Assembly (NCBI RefSeq): GCF_004345565.1
Contig: NZ_SLWA01000003.1
Span: forward strand, 434,001-498,000
Direction of reading: 5' to 3'
Length of the DNA: 64,000 nucleotides
From: Flavobacterium circumlabens
Lineage (GTDB): Bacteria > Bacteroidota > Bacteroidia > Flavobacteriales > Flavobacteriaceae
The notes under the pieces are model-generated. The model made no database searches. It was not told where the DNA came from and saw only the letters and a program-made list of their open reading frames with translations. The first letter of the stretch is position 1, and every line of letters starts with the position of its first letter. The position numbers and the translations under genes are program-made. Shown piece after piece: positions 7,896 through 16,969 of this stretch.

Positions 7896-8855
7896 TTAGA
7901 TTCCAAAAGCTGCTCTAGGACCTCCTGTAACGAAGATCGCAGATATTCTGTTTTTTTGTCCGGTAGAGAACATGTACATAGCATTATCATCAGTGTAATC
8001 CATGTAGTTCATTGTCATTTCTACAGGAGTTCCTGAACAAGTACTGTAATGTGGGTAAGCTGGTACACCATAATTAGCAGTATTGTGCGTTGGAGTGTCA
8101 GATACTAAATCGCTTCCGCAAGTTGCATCTCCCCAGATGTGACGTAAATTCATCCAGTGACCCACTTCGTGAGTACCAGTTCTTCCTAAGTTATATGGAG
8201 CATTTGCAGAACCAGATAAACCGAAATATTTAGGATCGATTACCACACCGTCTGTTGAAGAAGCTCCTCCTGGAAATTGTGCGTACCCAAGAATTCCGCC
8301 ACCAATAGTACAAGACCATAAGTTAAGCTTTGTTGTCGGAGACGTTGGCGCTAAACCACCCTGAGCTGTTTTTTTCATAGCATCATTAGTTCCCCATGAA
8401 GTTTTTGTAGTAGATTTTCTGATAATCTGATCTAATACAAATGTGATTCCTACGTTAGCTTTTACTCCTGCAAATAGTGCTGGTACACTGTTGTAGTCTG
8501 AGTTTAAAGCATTGAAATCTTTGTTTAACACATCAATTTGAGATTGAATTTGTGTAGCTGAAATATTTTCTGATGTAGTTCTGTAAAGAACATTTACTAC
8601 AACAGGAATTTCGATTTTGCCATTTACCAAACGGCCTGAGAATCCTTTAATCAATTGTTCTGAAGTAAAGGCTTCAATTTGATTCATTCTGATTGCCAAA
8701 GTCGGATCAGCTTTCAATTGTGCTTCTAACACTTCCTGAGTGGCACAAGCGCGACGTGCGATAGCACTGGTTTCTGAATTCATACCTTCAGATTGATCAT
8801 TTTGACAAGAAAACAGCAAGAGTGCTGTAATTGCAGATAAAAAAACTTTTTTCAT
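7896..8855 (-). CDS. Secreted zinc metalloprotease lipoprotein, M43 (cytophagalysin/pappalysin) family
   Basis: 319 residues. The N-terminus is a lipoprotein signal with lipobox LLFSC (Cys17), followed by a pro-region to about residue 75. The catalytic domain carries HEVGHWMNLRHIWGD: His229, His233 and His239 bind zinc, Glu230 is the base, and the LxHxxG extension defines the M43 group. A Met-turn (MNYMDY, 282-287) lies downstream, as in metzincins. The cysteines at 182, 246 and 273 could form disulfides. No C-terminal sorting domain is seen, which suggests it stays anchored by lipid. Likely a nutritional surface protease. It is transcribed alone. Confidence 0.87.
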   Translation of the reverse strand: MKKVFLSAITALLLFSCQNDQSEGMNSETSAIARRACATQEVLEAQLKADPTLAIRMNQIEAFTSEQLIKGFSGRLVNGKIEIPVVVNVLYRTTSENISATQIQSQIDVLNKDFNALNSDYNSVPALFAGVKANVGITFVLDQIIRKSTTKTSWGTNDAMKKTAQGGLAPTSPTTKLNLWSCTIGGGILGYAQFPGGASSTDGVVIDPKYFGLSGSANAPYNLGRTGTHEVGHWMNLRHIWGDATCGSDLVSDTPTHNTANYGVPAYPHYSTCSGTPVEMTMNYMDYTDDNAMYMFSTGQKNRISAIFVTGGPRAAFGI

Positions 8856-8878
8856 AATAATAGGGGTTTTTTGTTACA

Positions 8879-8903
8879 ATATTGTTGATTAGTTAAACAA
8901 TAT
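8879..8903. promoter_or_regulatory. Inverted repeat upstream of the M43 protease gene
   Basis: Arms ATATTGTT and AACAATAT, 8 bp each, separated by 9 bp, lie 24 bp upstream of the protease start codon. Position and symmetry suit an operator, but no regulator can be named and the sequence is AT-rich, so chance is possible. Confidence 0.3.
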
Positions 8904-9015
8904 CGCAATTTTATAACAAAAAAACTTTGTGGCAAAATTTTCACAACAAATAATTTGTGAGAATTTTACAATCCCTTGTATAGTCTAGTTCTTACAAAAA
9001 AAACAAGTTATTTTT

Positions 9016-9510
9016 TTACGAAGTAATTTCGTACAAAGCTATACTTGCAGCTTGTACAACGTTCATACTACTGTTGTTACCAAACATATTTATGTGTACA
9101 ATCTGGTGTGAAATTTTTAACAGTTCGTCCGATACTCCATCAACCTCACTTCCGATTAAAAGTGCTAATTTTTTATTTTCTGGAAGTATAAGGTCTTTGA
9201 GAGGTTTACTGTTGCTGGCAATTTCCAAAGCAATAATTTCGAAGTTGTTTTCGATTAAATAGGCAGTCAGTTCCGTTGTTTCTTCAATAATGGTATGCGG
9301 TACATGAAGGTGTGTACTTCTTGAGGTTTTGTTGATTTTTCTGGGTGTCAGCGGAATATCTTTTCCTAAAAAGATAATGTTTTCGACACCAAAAGCTTCA
9401 CCAATTCTAAAAAGAGAACCTATGTTTTGCTGGAAATAAATATGATCGCAAACCAGCGTTATGGGAAACGTTTTTCTTTCAAATTGATTTTCGGAGTGGG
9501 TAAGCTGCAC
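9016..9510 (-). CDS. TrmH/SpoU-family RNA 2'-O-methyltransferase
   Basis: The three SPOUT-knot motifs are present: NIGSLFRIGEAFGV (motif 1), LLIGSEVDGVSDELL (motif 2) and NMFGNNSSMNVVQAASIALYE (motif 3, split here as NMFGNNSSMNV then VQAASIALYE), which form the deep trefoil knot that binds SAM. The family methylates ribose 2'-OH in tRNA or rRNA; the exact target is not evident. I prefer a GTG start at 9510 giving MQLTHSENQF, about 164 residues, because it starts just after the stop of the upstream gene at 9521. An ATG at 9555 would add a hydrophobic stub and overlap that gene. Confidence 0.8.
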   Translation of the reverse strand: MQLTHSENQFERKTFPITLVCDHIYFQQNIGSLFRIGEAFGVENIIFLGKDIPLTPRKINKTSRSTHLHVPHTIIEETTELTAYLIENNFEIIALEIASNSKPLKDLILPENKKLALLIGSEVDGVSDELLKISHQIVHINMFGNNSSMNVVQAASIALYEITS

Positions 9511-9520
9511 GTGTTGAAGA

Positions 9521-10159
9521 TTAATTGGTAAAAATATAATTGATAATGTTAGCACCCATTTTCAGGGCTTTGTCTCTCACGGCAACAGGATCGTTATGTA
9601 CTTCAGGATCTTCCCAGCCATCACCCAAATCACATTCATATGTATAGAGCAGTACGAGTTTGTTTTCGATGAAAATTCCAAAAGCCTGGGCGCGGGTACC
9701 GTCATGTTCATGAATTTTCGGTAAGCCATTCGGAAAGGGATAGGGTTTCTGAAAAATAGCATGATTGGCCGGAATCTCGACTAAATTAGTATTGGGAAAT
9801 ATTTTTTTGATTTCTTTTCGAATGTACTGATCCATTCCGTAATTATCATCAATATGCAAAAAACCTCCGCCGGTTAAATAATTCTGAAGATTACTGATAT
9901 CACTGTCGCTAAAAACGACATTTCCATGTCCTGTCATGTGTACGAAAGGATACGAAAGCAAATCAGGACTACCGGGTTCCACAGTTGAGGGTTTTGCTTT
10001 TATTCGGGTATTGATATTCGAATTGCAGAATTGAATTAAATTCGGCAGCGAAGTAGGATTAGAGTACCAGTCACCGCCACCGCTGTATTTTAATAAAGCA
10101 ATTTCCTGAGAAAAGGAAGAAACAGAAACAACGAATAAGAAGTAAAATATTTTTTTCAT
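9521..10159 (-). CDS. DUF4159 domain protein, exported
   Basis: 212 residues with a signal peptide (MKKIFYFLFVVSVSSFSQ). The mature protein matches DUF4159: a YSGGGDWY start, PFVHMTGHG, a GGGFLHIDDNYG turn and an end with ALKMGANIINYI. DUF4159 resembles glutamine-amidotransferase-like folds, and its function is unknown. In Bacteroidota it often sits near RNA methylases, as here between the SpoU enzyme (10 bp downstream) and rsmE (70 bp upstream), which suggests cotranscription without proving a link. Confidence 0.78.
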   Translation of the reverse strand: MKKIFYFLFVVSVSSFSQEIALLKYSGGGDWYSNPTSLPNLIQFCNSNINTRIKAKPSTVEPGSPDLLSYPFVHMTGHGNVVFSDSDISNLQNYLTGGGFLHIDDNYGMDQYIRKEIKKIFPNTNLVEIPANHAIFQKPYPFPNGLPKIHEHDGTRAQAFGIFIENKLVLLYTYECDLGDGWEDPEVHNDPVAVRDKALKMGANIINYIFTN

Positions 10160-10229
10160 GTATTATAAATTATCTGGTAATTCGCTTTTTATATGCGGTA
10201 TGTTGTGTCAAATGACAAAAAAAGGGGGA

Positions 10230-10946
10230 TCAATTATTAGAGGTTTCATTAAAAAAAACAACACTGTGACAAGCTACAAGGGCAGCCGTTTCTGTTCGCA
10301 GACGCGTATTGCCTAAAGCAACAGGTTTGAAATTATTTTCTAAAGCCAATGCAATTTCTTTTTCCGAAAAATCGCCTTCCGGACCAATTAAGATGGTTAC
10401 ATTTTCATTGGGTTTTAAAACTTCTTTCAGCGATTTTTTATCCGTTTCCTCGCAATGGGCGATCAATTGTAAGCCTTCATTTTTTTGTTTAACGAATTCC
10501 TTAAAGGAAATTGCCGGGTTTAATTTTGGTAAAAAGGTCTCATTGGACTGTTTCATTGCCGACAGAATAATTTTTTCAAAACGTTCCGGATTGATGTTTT
10601 TTCGCTCCGAACGATCACAAAAAACAGGTGTAATTTCCTGAACTCCGATTTCGGTAGCTTTTTCTAAAAACCATTCGTAACGATCATTCATTTTGGTTGG
10701 CGCAACGGCCAGATGCAAATGAAATTTCGGCTGATCGGCTTTGGTAACCGAAAGAACCTGAACCGTACATTTATTGTCGGAAGCCAGTGTTATTGCCGTT
10801 TCAAATAGAAATCCCAAACCATTGGTGACGTGTAGGATGTCCGAATCTTTTTTTCGTAAAACCTTTATGATATGTCGGCTTTCTTCTTTGTCAAAAGAAA
10901 AACTCTCCGTGGTTTCGTCTATATTCGGGTTGTAAAATAATTGCAT
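10230..10946 (-). CDS. rsmE: 16S rRNA (uracil-1498 N3)-methyltransferase RsmE
   Basis: 238 residues, standard length. An N-terminal PUA-like domain (1-70) contains HIIKVLRKK. It is followed by a SPOUT domain with KATEIGVQEITPV, the LIGPEGDFSEKE motif and the knot motif LGNTRLRTETAA, which together are diagnostic of RsmE. The enzyme methylates U1498 of 16S rRNA in assembled 30S subunits. It starts 2 bp after the stop of tsaD, so the two are cotranscribed. Confidence 0.93.
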   Translation of the reverse strand: MQLFYNPNIDETTESFSFDKEESRHIIKVLRKKDSDILHVTNGLGFLFETAITLASDNKCTVQVLSVTKADQPKFHLHLAVAPTKMNDRYEWFLEKATEIGVQEITPVFCDRSERKNINPERFEKIILSAMKQSNETFLPKLNPAISFKEFVKQKNEGLQLIAHCEETDKKSLKEVLKPNENVTILIGPEGDFSEKEIALALENNFKPVALGNTRLRTETAALVACHSVVFFNETSNN

Positions 10947-10948
10947 AA

Positions 10949-11971
10949 TTAAAATTGAATTCGTGCTTTCGAAACTACAGATGAAGTTTCAAAACGATTT
11001 GATAAATATTTTTGATAGCCCACAATTCCAATCATTGCGGCATTATCTGTTGTGTATTCGAATTTTGGGACAAAAGTTTTCCAGCCATATTTGCCTTCAC
11101 TTTCTTTCAGTCGCGTCCTGATACCTGAATTGGCAGAAACTCCGCCACCAATGGCGATTTGAGTAATTCCGGTTTCCTTGACGGCTAATTTTAACTTGTC
11201 CATCAGAATTTCGATAATTGTATATTGAATAGAAGCACAAATATCATTTAGGTTTTCTTCAATAAAATTAGGATTTTCTAATTTTTTCTTCTGGATGAAA
11301 TAGAGAATAGCCGTTTTTAATCCCGAGAAGCTAAAATCCAATCCCGGAACTTTTGGTTTCGTAAATGCAAAGGCTTTTGGGTTTCCTAACTGCGCATATT
11401 TGTCGATTAGGGGCCCACCCGGATAGGGAAGCCCAAGAATTTTGGCGCTTTTGTCAAAAGCTTCGCCGACAGCGTCATCAGTGGTTTCTCCGATAATTTC
11501 CATATCAAAAAAGCCGTTCACTTTTACAATTTGTGTATGACCACCGCTAATGGTTAAGGCTAAAAAAGGAAATTCCGGTTTGTCAAAACCTTCTTCCTCT
11601 ATAAAATGGGCTAAAATATGCGCGTGCATATGATTTACGGCAATTAACGGAATTTTTAACGCTAAGGATAAGGACTTGCTAAAAGAGCTTCCTACCAGAA
11701 GTGATCCCATTAAGCCGGGTCCCTGCGTAAATGCAATGGCAGTTAATTGTTCTTTTTGTACATTTGCCTTGCGAAGGGCAGCATCGATTACAGGAACAAT
11801 ATTCTGCTGATGAGCTCTTGAAGCTAATTCAGGAACCACACCGCCGTACTGATTGTGAATTAACTGATTGGCTACAACATTTGAGAGAACTTTATCGTTA
11901 TGTAAAACTGCAGCAGCAGTATCATCGCATGAACTTTCGATGGCAAGAATAAAAACCTCTGAATTTTGCAT
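10949..11971 (-). CDS. tsaD: tRNA N6-adenosine threonylcarbamoyltransferase TsaD
   Basis: 340 residues from the Met at 11971 (MQNSEVFILAIESSCDDT), which is where TsaD proteins start. A frame extending to 12004 adds residues that overlap the divergent promoter. ASKHA fold: IESSCDDT phosphate loop, the metal-binding HMHAHILAHF, SGGHTQIV, and GGVSANSGIR near the C-terminus. With TsaB/TsaE it transfers threonylcarbamoyl to A37 of ANN-decoding tRNAs. It leads the tsaD-rsmE unit and is divergent from tamB. Confidence 0.95.
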   Translation of the reverse strand: MQNSEVFILAIESSCDDTAAAVLHNDKVLSNVVANQLIHNQYGGVVPELASRAHQQNIVPVIDAALRKANVQKEQLTAIAFTQGPGLMGSLLVGSSFSKSLSLALKIPLIAVNHMHAHILAHFIEEEGFDKPEFPFLALTISGGHTQIVKVNGFFDMEIIGETTDDAVGEAFDKSAKILGLPYPGGPLIDKYAQLGNPKAFAFTKPKVPGLDFSFSGLKTAILYFIQKKKLENPNFIEENLNDICASIQYTIIEILMDKLKLAVKETGITQIAIGGGVSANSGIRTRLKESEGKYGWKTFVPKFEYTTDNAAMIGIVGYQKYLSNRFETSSVVSKARIQF

Positions 11972-11992
11972 ATAAAGGCACGAATTTTGGAT

Positions 11993-12000
11993 TATATTTG
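11993..12000 (+). promoter_or_regulatory. Predicted -7 element (TATATTTG) for tamB
   Basis: Exact match to the Bacteroidota TAnnTTTG. A TTTG at 11965-11968 lies 24 bp upstream, a wide spacing. Transcription would begin near 12006, about 33 nt before the ATG at 12039 and about 170 nt before the first in-frame start of tamB. It bears on where tamB translation begins. Confidence 0.5.
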
Positions 12001-12038
12001 ACAAATCAAATTTCTAAAATTTTCTTTGATTGAAGTAA

Positions 12039-12116
12039 ATGCCAAAATTAAAGAAATTTTATCAAAACAGTCGTCCTTTGTCTGTTCAAAATAAATTTAA
12101 AAGAAAACTAAAATAA
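12039..12116 (+). other. 25-codon leader frame, likely N-terminus of TamB in a different frame
   Basis: An ATG opens MPKLKKFYQNSRPLS and a Lys/Arg-rich tail ending at TAA 12114-12116. If the reading shifts by +1 at that stop (skipping its T), it continues as KKRAIKKVKKIISRT and straight into the tamB transmembrane segment. A basic cytoplasmic stretch before the signal anchor is what TamB proteins normally have. So this is more likely the true tamB start than an independent peptide. Whether the shift is a sequence error, a mutation or programmed cannot be told from one sequence. Confidence 0.5.
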
Positions 12117-12177
12117 AAGAGCTATCAAAAAAGTAAAGAAAATAATATCCAGAACCCTAATTGGGTTAATCTTACTT

Positions 12178-15100
12178 TTGTTAGCAATAGCTATCATTTT
12201 GTCTTTACCTGTGGTTCAGACAAAAATTGCAACCTATATTACAGAATCGCTCAACTCTGATTTTAAAACTAAAATCAGTGTCGATAAAGTGGCGATAAAT
12301 ATTTTTGGCGGGGTCAAACTAAAGAAGGTTTTGATTTTAGACCATCATAATAAGGTTTTAATCTATTCGGACATTATTTCGACAGATATTTTAAGTGTTA
12401 AAAGATTGCTTGATGGTGACCTGATTTTTGGAGATCTGCGTCTGACGGGTTTAATCTTTAATCTGAGAACGTATAAAAATGAAACCGAAAACAATATCAA
12501 TAAATTTATTCGGCTGTTTGACTCCGACAAACCTTCCAAAACCAATAAACATTTTTTACTGACTGCTAAAAATGCCTATATTACCAAAGGGACTTTTTCG
12601 GTGGTTGATGAAAATAAAAAAACACCCAATTTCCTCGATTTCAAAAAGCTTAATGCGTACATAAGTGACTTTAAACTATACGGTCCTGACGTCACTACAA
12701 TCATTCACCGGTTTTCTTTTTTAGACCATCGTGGTTTGTATGTGTCTAATTTTGCAGGGAAATTTAGTTATAGCAAAAAACAGATCAAAGTAGAGAACCT
12801 GGCGATAAAAACTAAAAGGTCATCTATCTATGGTGCAGCAACACTGAATTATAAAGTAGAAGATTTTTTAAACTTTACAGATAAAGTTAAGTTTAATGTG
12901 GTGCTGGATTCGGCTTCTATTGCTACAAATGATATTCGTTATTTCTATGACGGATTAGGGAAAAATCAGCATTTTAAAATTAAGACAAAAATAACCGGTA
13001 CCCTGAATAATCTTAATTTAAAAAGACTCAGGCTTAGTGATACTAACGGCTCCAGAATTGCCGGAACTATTAATTTCAGAAATCTTTTGGGGAATAAAGA
13101 CCAAAAATTTTCTATGAATGGAAAATTCGATAAACTGATTTCAAGCTACGATAATCTGGTTACTTTAATGCCTGTAGTGCTGGGCAAAAAACTTCCCAAA
13201 GAACTTCAAAGACTGGGGAAATTTAATATTGTTGGTAAAGCAAAACTTTCGACAACTGCTTTGGAAACCGATTTTAGGATGATAACTGATTTAGGAAATG
13301 GCCAGGTGGATCTGCATATGAATAATATGGATTTTATTGATAAGGCGTCCTATTCCGGAAATATAATACTGGATAATTTTAATGTTGGGGCTTTACTGCA
13401 GCGCAAAGATGTGGGCAGAACGACTTTGGATCTGGATGTTGATGGAGTCGGTTTTACTAAAAAATACCTGAATACGATTGTAAAAGGGGATATCTCCAAA
13501 CTGGATTATAATAAATACACTTATAATAATATTGTTATAAATGGTAATTTTAAATTGCCATATTATAAGGGGGAGGTTTCTGTAAACGATCCGAACCTGA
13601 GCCTGACATTTGATGGTCTGGTTGATTTAAGCAATAAGGAAAATAAATACGATTTTCATATCAATGTTGAAAATGCAGATTTGCGAAAATTAAAATTCGT
13701 AAACGATTCTATTTCGCACTTTACCGGAGATGCGATTGTTGAAGTGACCGGAAATTCGATTGAAAACCTTCAGGGGAATATTTATATTAAGGATGCAGCC
13801 TATCAAAATCCGAAGTCAACGTATGCTTTTGATGAAGTAACGATCAATTCTAATTTTGATGCAGACAAATTACGTACCATTACCATAAATTCCTCGGATG
13901 TGGTGAATGGAAAAATCGTTGGTAAGTTTCAGTTTAAGGAATTAAATAAACTGGTGATGAATTCTATTGGAAGTCTGTACACCAATTATAAGCCTTATAA
14001 AGTTAAAAAGGGCCAATTTTTGCGTTTCAACCTGCACGTCTACAACAAAGTAGTAGAAATGTTATATCCTGAAATTGAAATCGATTCATCGACGGTTTTG
14101 CTTGGCAAAATTGATTCAGATCTGAAGGAATTCAAATTCAGGTTCAACTCTAAAAAAATTACCGCTGCGAAAAATACCTTCGATAACATCAGGATTAATA
14201 TCGATAATAAAAATCCGCTGTATAATGCATTTATCGAATTAGACAGTATCAAGACGCCTTATTACAAGGTTCGTGATTTTAGTTTAATTAATGTGACTTC
14301 AAAGGATACTTTGTTTGTCCGCTCCGAGTTTAAAGGTGGGAATAAGGGCGAGGACTATTACAATCTGAATCTATATCATACCATAGATAAAAACAAAAAT
14401 AATATTGTCGGGATCAATAAGTCGGAGATGAAATTTAAAGACTATTTATGGTATCTGAATGAAAACGCCGAAAGAGACAATCAGATTATTTTTGATAAAG
14501 ATTTTAAAAATTTCACAATTGATAATATTGTACTGTCGCACGAAGATCAGAAAATTGATTTGAACGGAGTTCTAAAAGGCAGTGATTACAAGGATATTGT
14601 GCTGAATTTTGAAGATGTCGATATTAATAAGATTACGCCATTGAATTCGAAATTCGTATTCAATGGTAACCTTAACGGAACCATTAATTATAAACAGAAC
14701 AAAGATGTTTTTCAGCCCACAGCATCACTGGTTATTGATCATCTTAATTTAAATAAAACCGAACTCGGAACTTTAAATTTTGATATATCCGGAGATCAGA
14801 GTTTTAAAAAGTTTACCATAAATTCCTCTATACAAAATGGTTTTACGGAATCGTTTAAGGCCGACGGAACTTTTTCTGTAGAAAATAAAGAAACCTTTCT
14901 GGACCTGAATTTAAAACTGGAAGGATTTAATCTGGCTACTTTAGGAACTGTCGGAGCCGGCGTGTTATCGAATATAAGAGGATCGGTTTCCGGTAATGCG
15001 GCGATTGTCGGGAATCTTAAGAAACCGGAAATCAATGGTAGATTGTATGTAGAAAAAGCAGGTATGACCGTACCGTATCTTAATACAGATTACGAATTAA

Positions 15101-16665
15101 GTGATCGCACCGTTATTGATTTAACAGACGAAAAGTTTCTGTTTAGAAATAACCAGCTTACAGATACGAAATACGGTACCAAAGGTTTGCTGAACGGTAG
15201 TATTGAACATCATAATTTTAGCGACTGGAAGCTGGATCTGAATATTTCATCAAAACGATTACTCGCGCTTGATACAAAAGACAGCGATGATGCGGCGTAT
15301 TTTGGTACTGCTTTTATCAATGGTACAGCCAGTATTACCGGGCCCACAGCCAATTTATTTATCAAAGTAAATGCAAAATCCGAAAAAGGGACCGAGGTCA
15401 AGATCCCTATTAATAATGTACAAAGTGTTGGAGAAAACAGTTTTATACATTTTGTAACTCCAAAAGAGAAATACAATTTAGCCAACGGTATTGTCGAAAA
15501 AACAAGAAATTACGGTGGTCTTGAATTAGAATTTGATTTTGATATCACACCGGATGCCGAGGTAGAAGTGATTCTCGACAGGAATTCCGGGCACGGTATG
15601 AAAGGAAAAGGATACGGATCGCTGTTGTTTAAAATTAATACATTGGGTAAATTTAATATGTGGGGGGATTTCCAGGCCTATGAAGGAACGTACAATTTTA
15701 AATACGGAGGTTTAATCGATAAAAAATTCGCAGTTAAAAAAGGTGGATCTATTATTTGGGAAGGCAACCCGATGAAAGCCCAGCTGAATCTGGAAGCCGT
15801 TTACAGAACCTCTGCAAATCCTGCTGTATTACTGGACAATTCGTCCTTTAATAAAAAAGTGCCGGTTGAAGTTGTCATAGGGTTGAGGGGAGATTTAACA
15901 AGCCCGGAGCCTAATTTTGATATTCAGTTTCCGTCTGTAAGCAGTGTCCTGAAATCAGAGATACAATATAAGCTGGACGATAAAGATGTACGCCAGACTC
16001 AGGCACTGTATTTATTATCGACAGGATCGTTTATGAGTCCGGATGGATTTAATCAAAGTGATTTGTCCGGTACGTTTGCCGAAACAGCAGCAAGTTTGTT
16101 GGGTGGAATTATAAAATCAGATAACGATAAATTCAATATTGATTTAAATTTTATATCGGCAGACAAACGAATAGGACAGGAGGCAGATGGTCAGTTTGTG
16201 GCTAATATTACTTCTCAGGTAAACGAAAGAATTACGATAAATGGTAAAGTGGGTGTACCGGTCGGAGGAGTGAATGAATCGGCAATTGTAGGTGATATCG
16301 AAGTCCTTTACAGGGTTAACGAAGACGGATCCATGAACCTTCGCTTGTTTAATAAAGAAAATGATATCAATTATATAGGTCAGGGAATTGGTTATACGCA
16401 GGGTGTAGGTATTTCATATGAAGTCGATTTTGATACTTTTAGTGAACTGGTCAATAAAATATTCAAAAGCCATAAATTAGAGAGGTCCCTGAAAAGTTCT
16501 TCAGATGATTTACAGGATTCTTATTTAAATCCGGAGTATATTAATTTTTCGAATAAGAAAGATGCGGATAAGAATAAAAAGAAACCGGAAAAAAAGGAGG
16601 AAGAAAAACCACAATCGACCAATAATAACAATCAGGGAGTAATTCCAGATAATGAAGATTTTTAA
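12178..16665 (+). CDS. tamB: TamB-like translocation and assembly module / intermembrane lipid-transfer protein
   Basis: About 1495 residues. An N-terminal hydrophobic anchor (LAIAIILSLPVV) precedes a very long repetitive beta-rich region and the C-terminal DUF490/TamB domain (about 1050-1440). TamB spans the periplasm as a hydrophobic groove and helps outer-membrane protein assembly and phospholipid transport. The tail after 1450 is Lys/Asn-rich and disordered. The first in-frame start codon is TTG at 12178, which would cut off the basic residues encoded just upstream; the frame is open back to 12112 but has no ATG or GTG. See the leader frame at 12039. A terminator lies 20 bp after the stop. 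Confidence 0.87.
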   Translation: MLAIAIILSLPVVQTKIATYITESLNSDFKTKISVDKVAINIFGGVKLKKVLILDHHNKVLIYSDIISTDILSVKRLLDGDLIFGDLRLTGLIFNLRTYKNETENNINKFIRLFDSDKPSKTNKHFLLTAKNAYITKGTFSVVDENKKTPNFLDFKKLNAYISDFKLYGPDVTTIIHRFSFLDHRGLYVSNFAGKFSYSKKQIKVENLAIKTKRSSIYGAATLNYKVEDFLNFTDKVKFNVVLDSASIATNDIRYFYDGLGKNQHFKIKTKITGTLNNLNLKRLRLSDTNGSRIAGTINFRNLLGNKDQKFSMNGKFDKLISSYDNLVTLMPVVLGKKLPKELQRLGKFNIVGKAKLSTTALETDFRMITDLGNGQVDLHMNNMDFIDKASYSGNIILDNFNVGALLQRKDVGRTTLDLDVDGVGFTKKYLNTIVKGDISKLDYNKYTYNNIVINGNFKLPYYKGEVSVNDPNLSLTFDGLVDLSNKENKYDFHINVENADLRKLKFVNDSISHFTGDAIVEVTGNSIENLQGNIYIKDAAYQNPKSTYAFDEVTINSNFDADKLRTITINSSDVVNGKIVGKFQFKELNKLVMNSIGSLYTNYKPYKVKKGQFLRFNLHVYNKVVEMLYPEIEIDSSTVLLGKIDSDLKEFKFRFNSKKITAAKNTFDNIRINIDNKNPLYNAFIELDSIKTPYYKVRDFSLINVTSKDTLFVRSEFKGGNKGEDYYNLNLYHTIDKNKNNIVGINKSEMKFKDYLWYLNENAERDNQIIFDKDFKNFTIDNIVLSHEDQKIDLNGVLKGSDYKDIVLNFEDVDINKITPLNSKFVFNGNLNGTINYKQNKDVFQPTASLVIDHLNLNKTELGTLNFDISGDQSFKKFTINSSIQNGFTESFKADGTFSVENKETFLDLNLKLEGFNLATLGTVGAGVLSNIRGSVSGNAAIVGNLKKPEINGRLYVEKAGMTVPYLNTDYELSDRTVIDLTDEKFLFRNNQLTDTKYGTKGLLNGSIEHHNFSDWKLDLNISSKRLLALDTKDSDDAAYFGTAFINGTASITGPTANLFIKVNAKSEKGTEVKIPINNVQSVGENSFIHFVTPKEKYNLANGIVEKTRNYGGLELEFDFDITPDAEVEVILDRNSGHGMKGKGYGSLLFKINTLGKFNMWGDFQAYEGTYNFKYGGLIDKKFAVKKGGSIIWEGNPMKAQLNLEAVYRTSANPAVLLDNSSFNKKVPVEVVIGLRGDLTSPEPNFDIQFPSVSSVLKSEIQYKLDDKDVRQTQALYLLSTGSFMSPDGFNQSDLSGTFAETAASLLGGIIKSDNDKFNIDLNFISADKRIGQEADGQFVANITSQVNERITINGKVGVPVGGVNESAIVGDIEVLYRVNEDGSMNLRLFNKENDINYIGQGIGYTQGVGISYEVDFDTFSELVNKIFKSHKLERSLKSSSDDLQDSYLNPEYINFSNKKDADKNKKKPEKKEEEKPQSTNNNNQGVIPDNEDF

Positions 16666-16686
16666 TTTGTTAAAAAGATACAATTC

Positions 16687-16717
16687 AAACCATTATGCTT
16701 CATAATGGTTTTTTTAT
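16687..16717 (+). terminator. Terminator after tamB
   Basis: Stem AAACCATTATG / CATAATGGTTT with a 3-nt loop and a T run. The remaining 250 bp up to pfkA are very AT-rich. The only further signal is TAATTTTA around 16948-16960, a near match to a -7 element ahead of pfkA. Confidence 0.85.
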
Positions 16718-16969
16718 GCTTAAATTTAAAGGTTGAATCCCTTTTTTGATAATTCAGGGAAACACAAAATTTTATAACACTTCATTAATGTATTGTTAAT
16801 TTTAAGGATTTAATTAAAAAAAGAGCCTTTTATTATTTTTAATGAATTTTTTCATATCGAAAAACTTATTAACGAAAACGTTTGAATTTAACATATTTTA
16901 TTAATTTATTATAATCATAACCCGAAAAGTGGTGAATGTTTGCTAATTTTACACTTTAATACTTAAATA

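Noticed and set aside
9511..9555. ATG start for the SpoU methylase at 9555
   Set aside because: It would overlap the upstream DUF4159 gene and add a hydrophobic stub; the GTG at 9510 gives a family-like N-terminus.
16718..16969. Replication origin
   Set aside because: AT-rich but without DnaA-box-like words or dnaA/dnaN neighbours.
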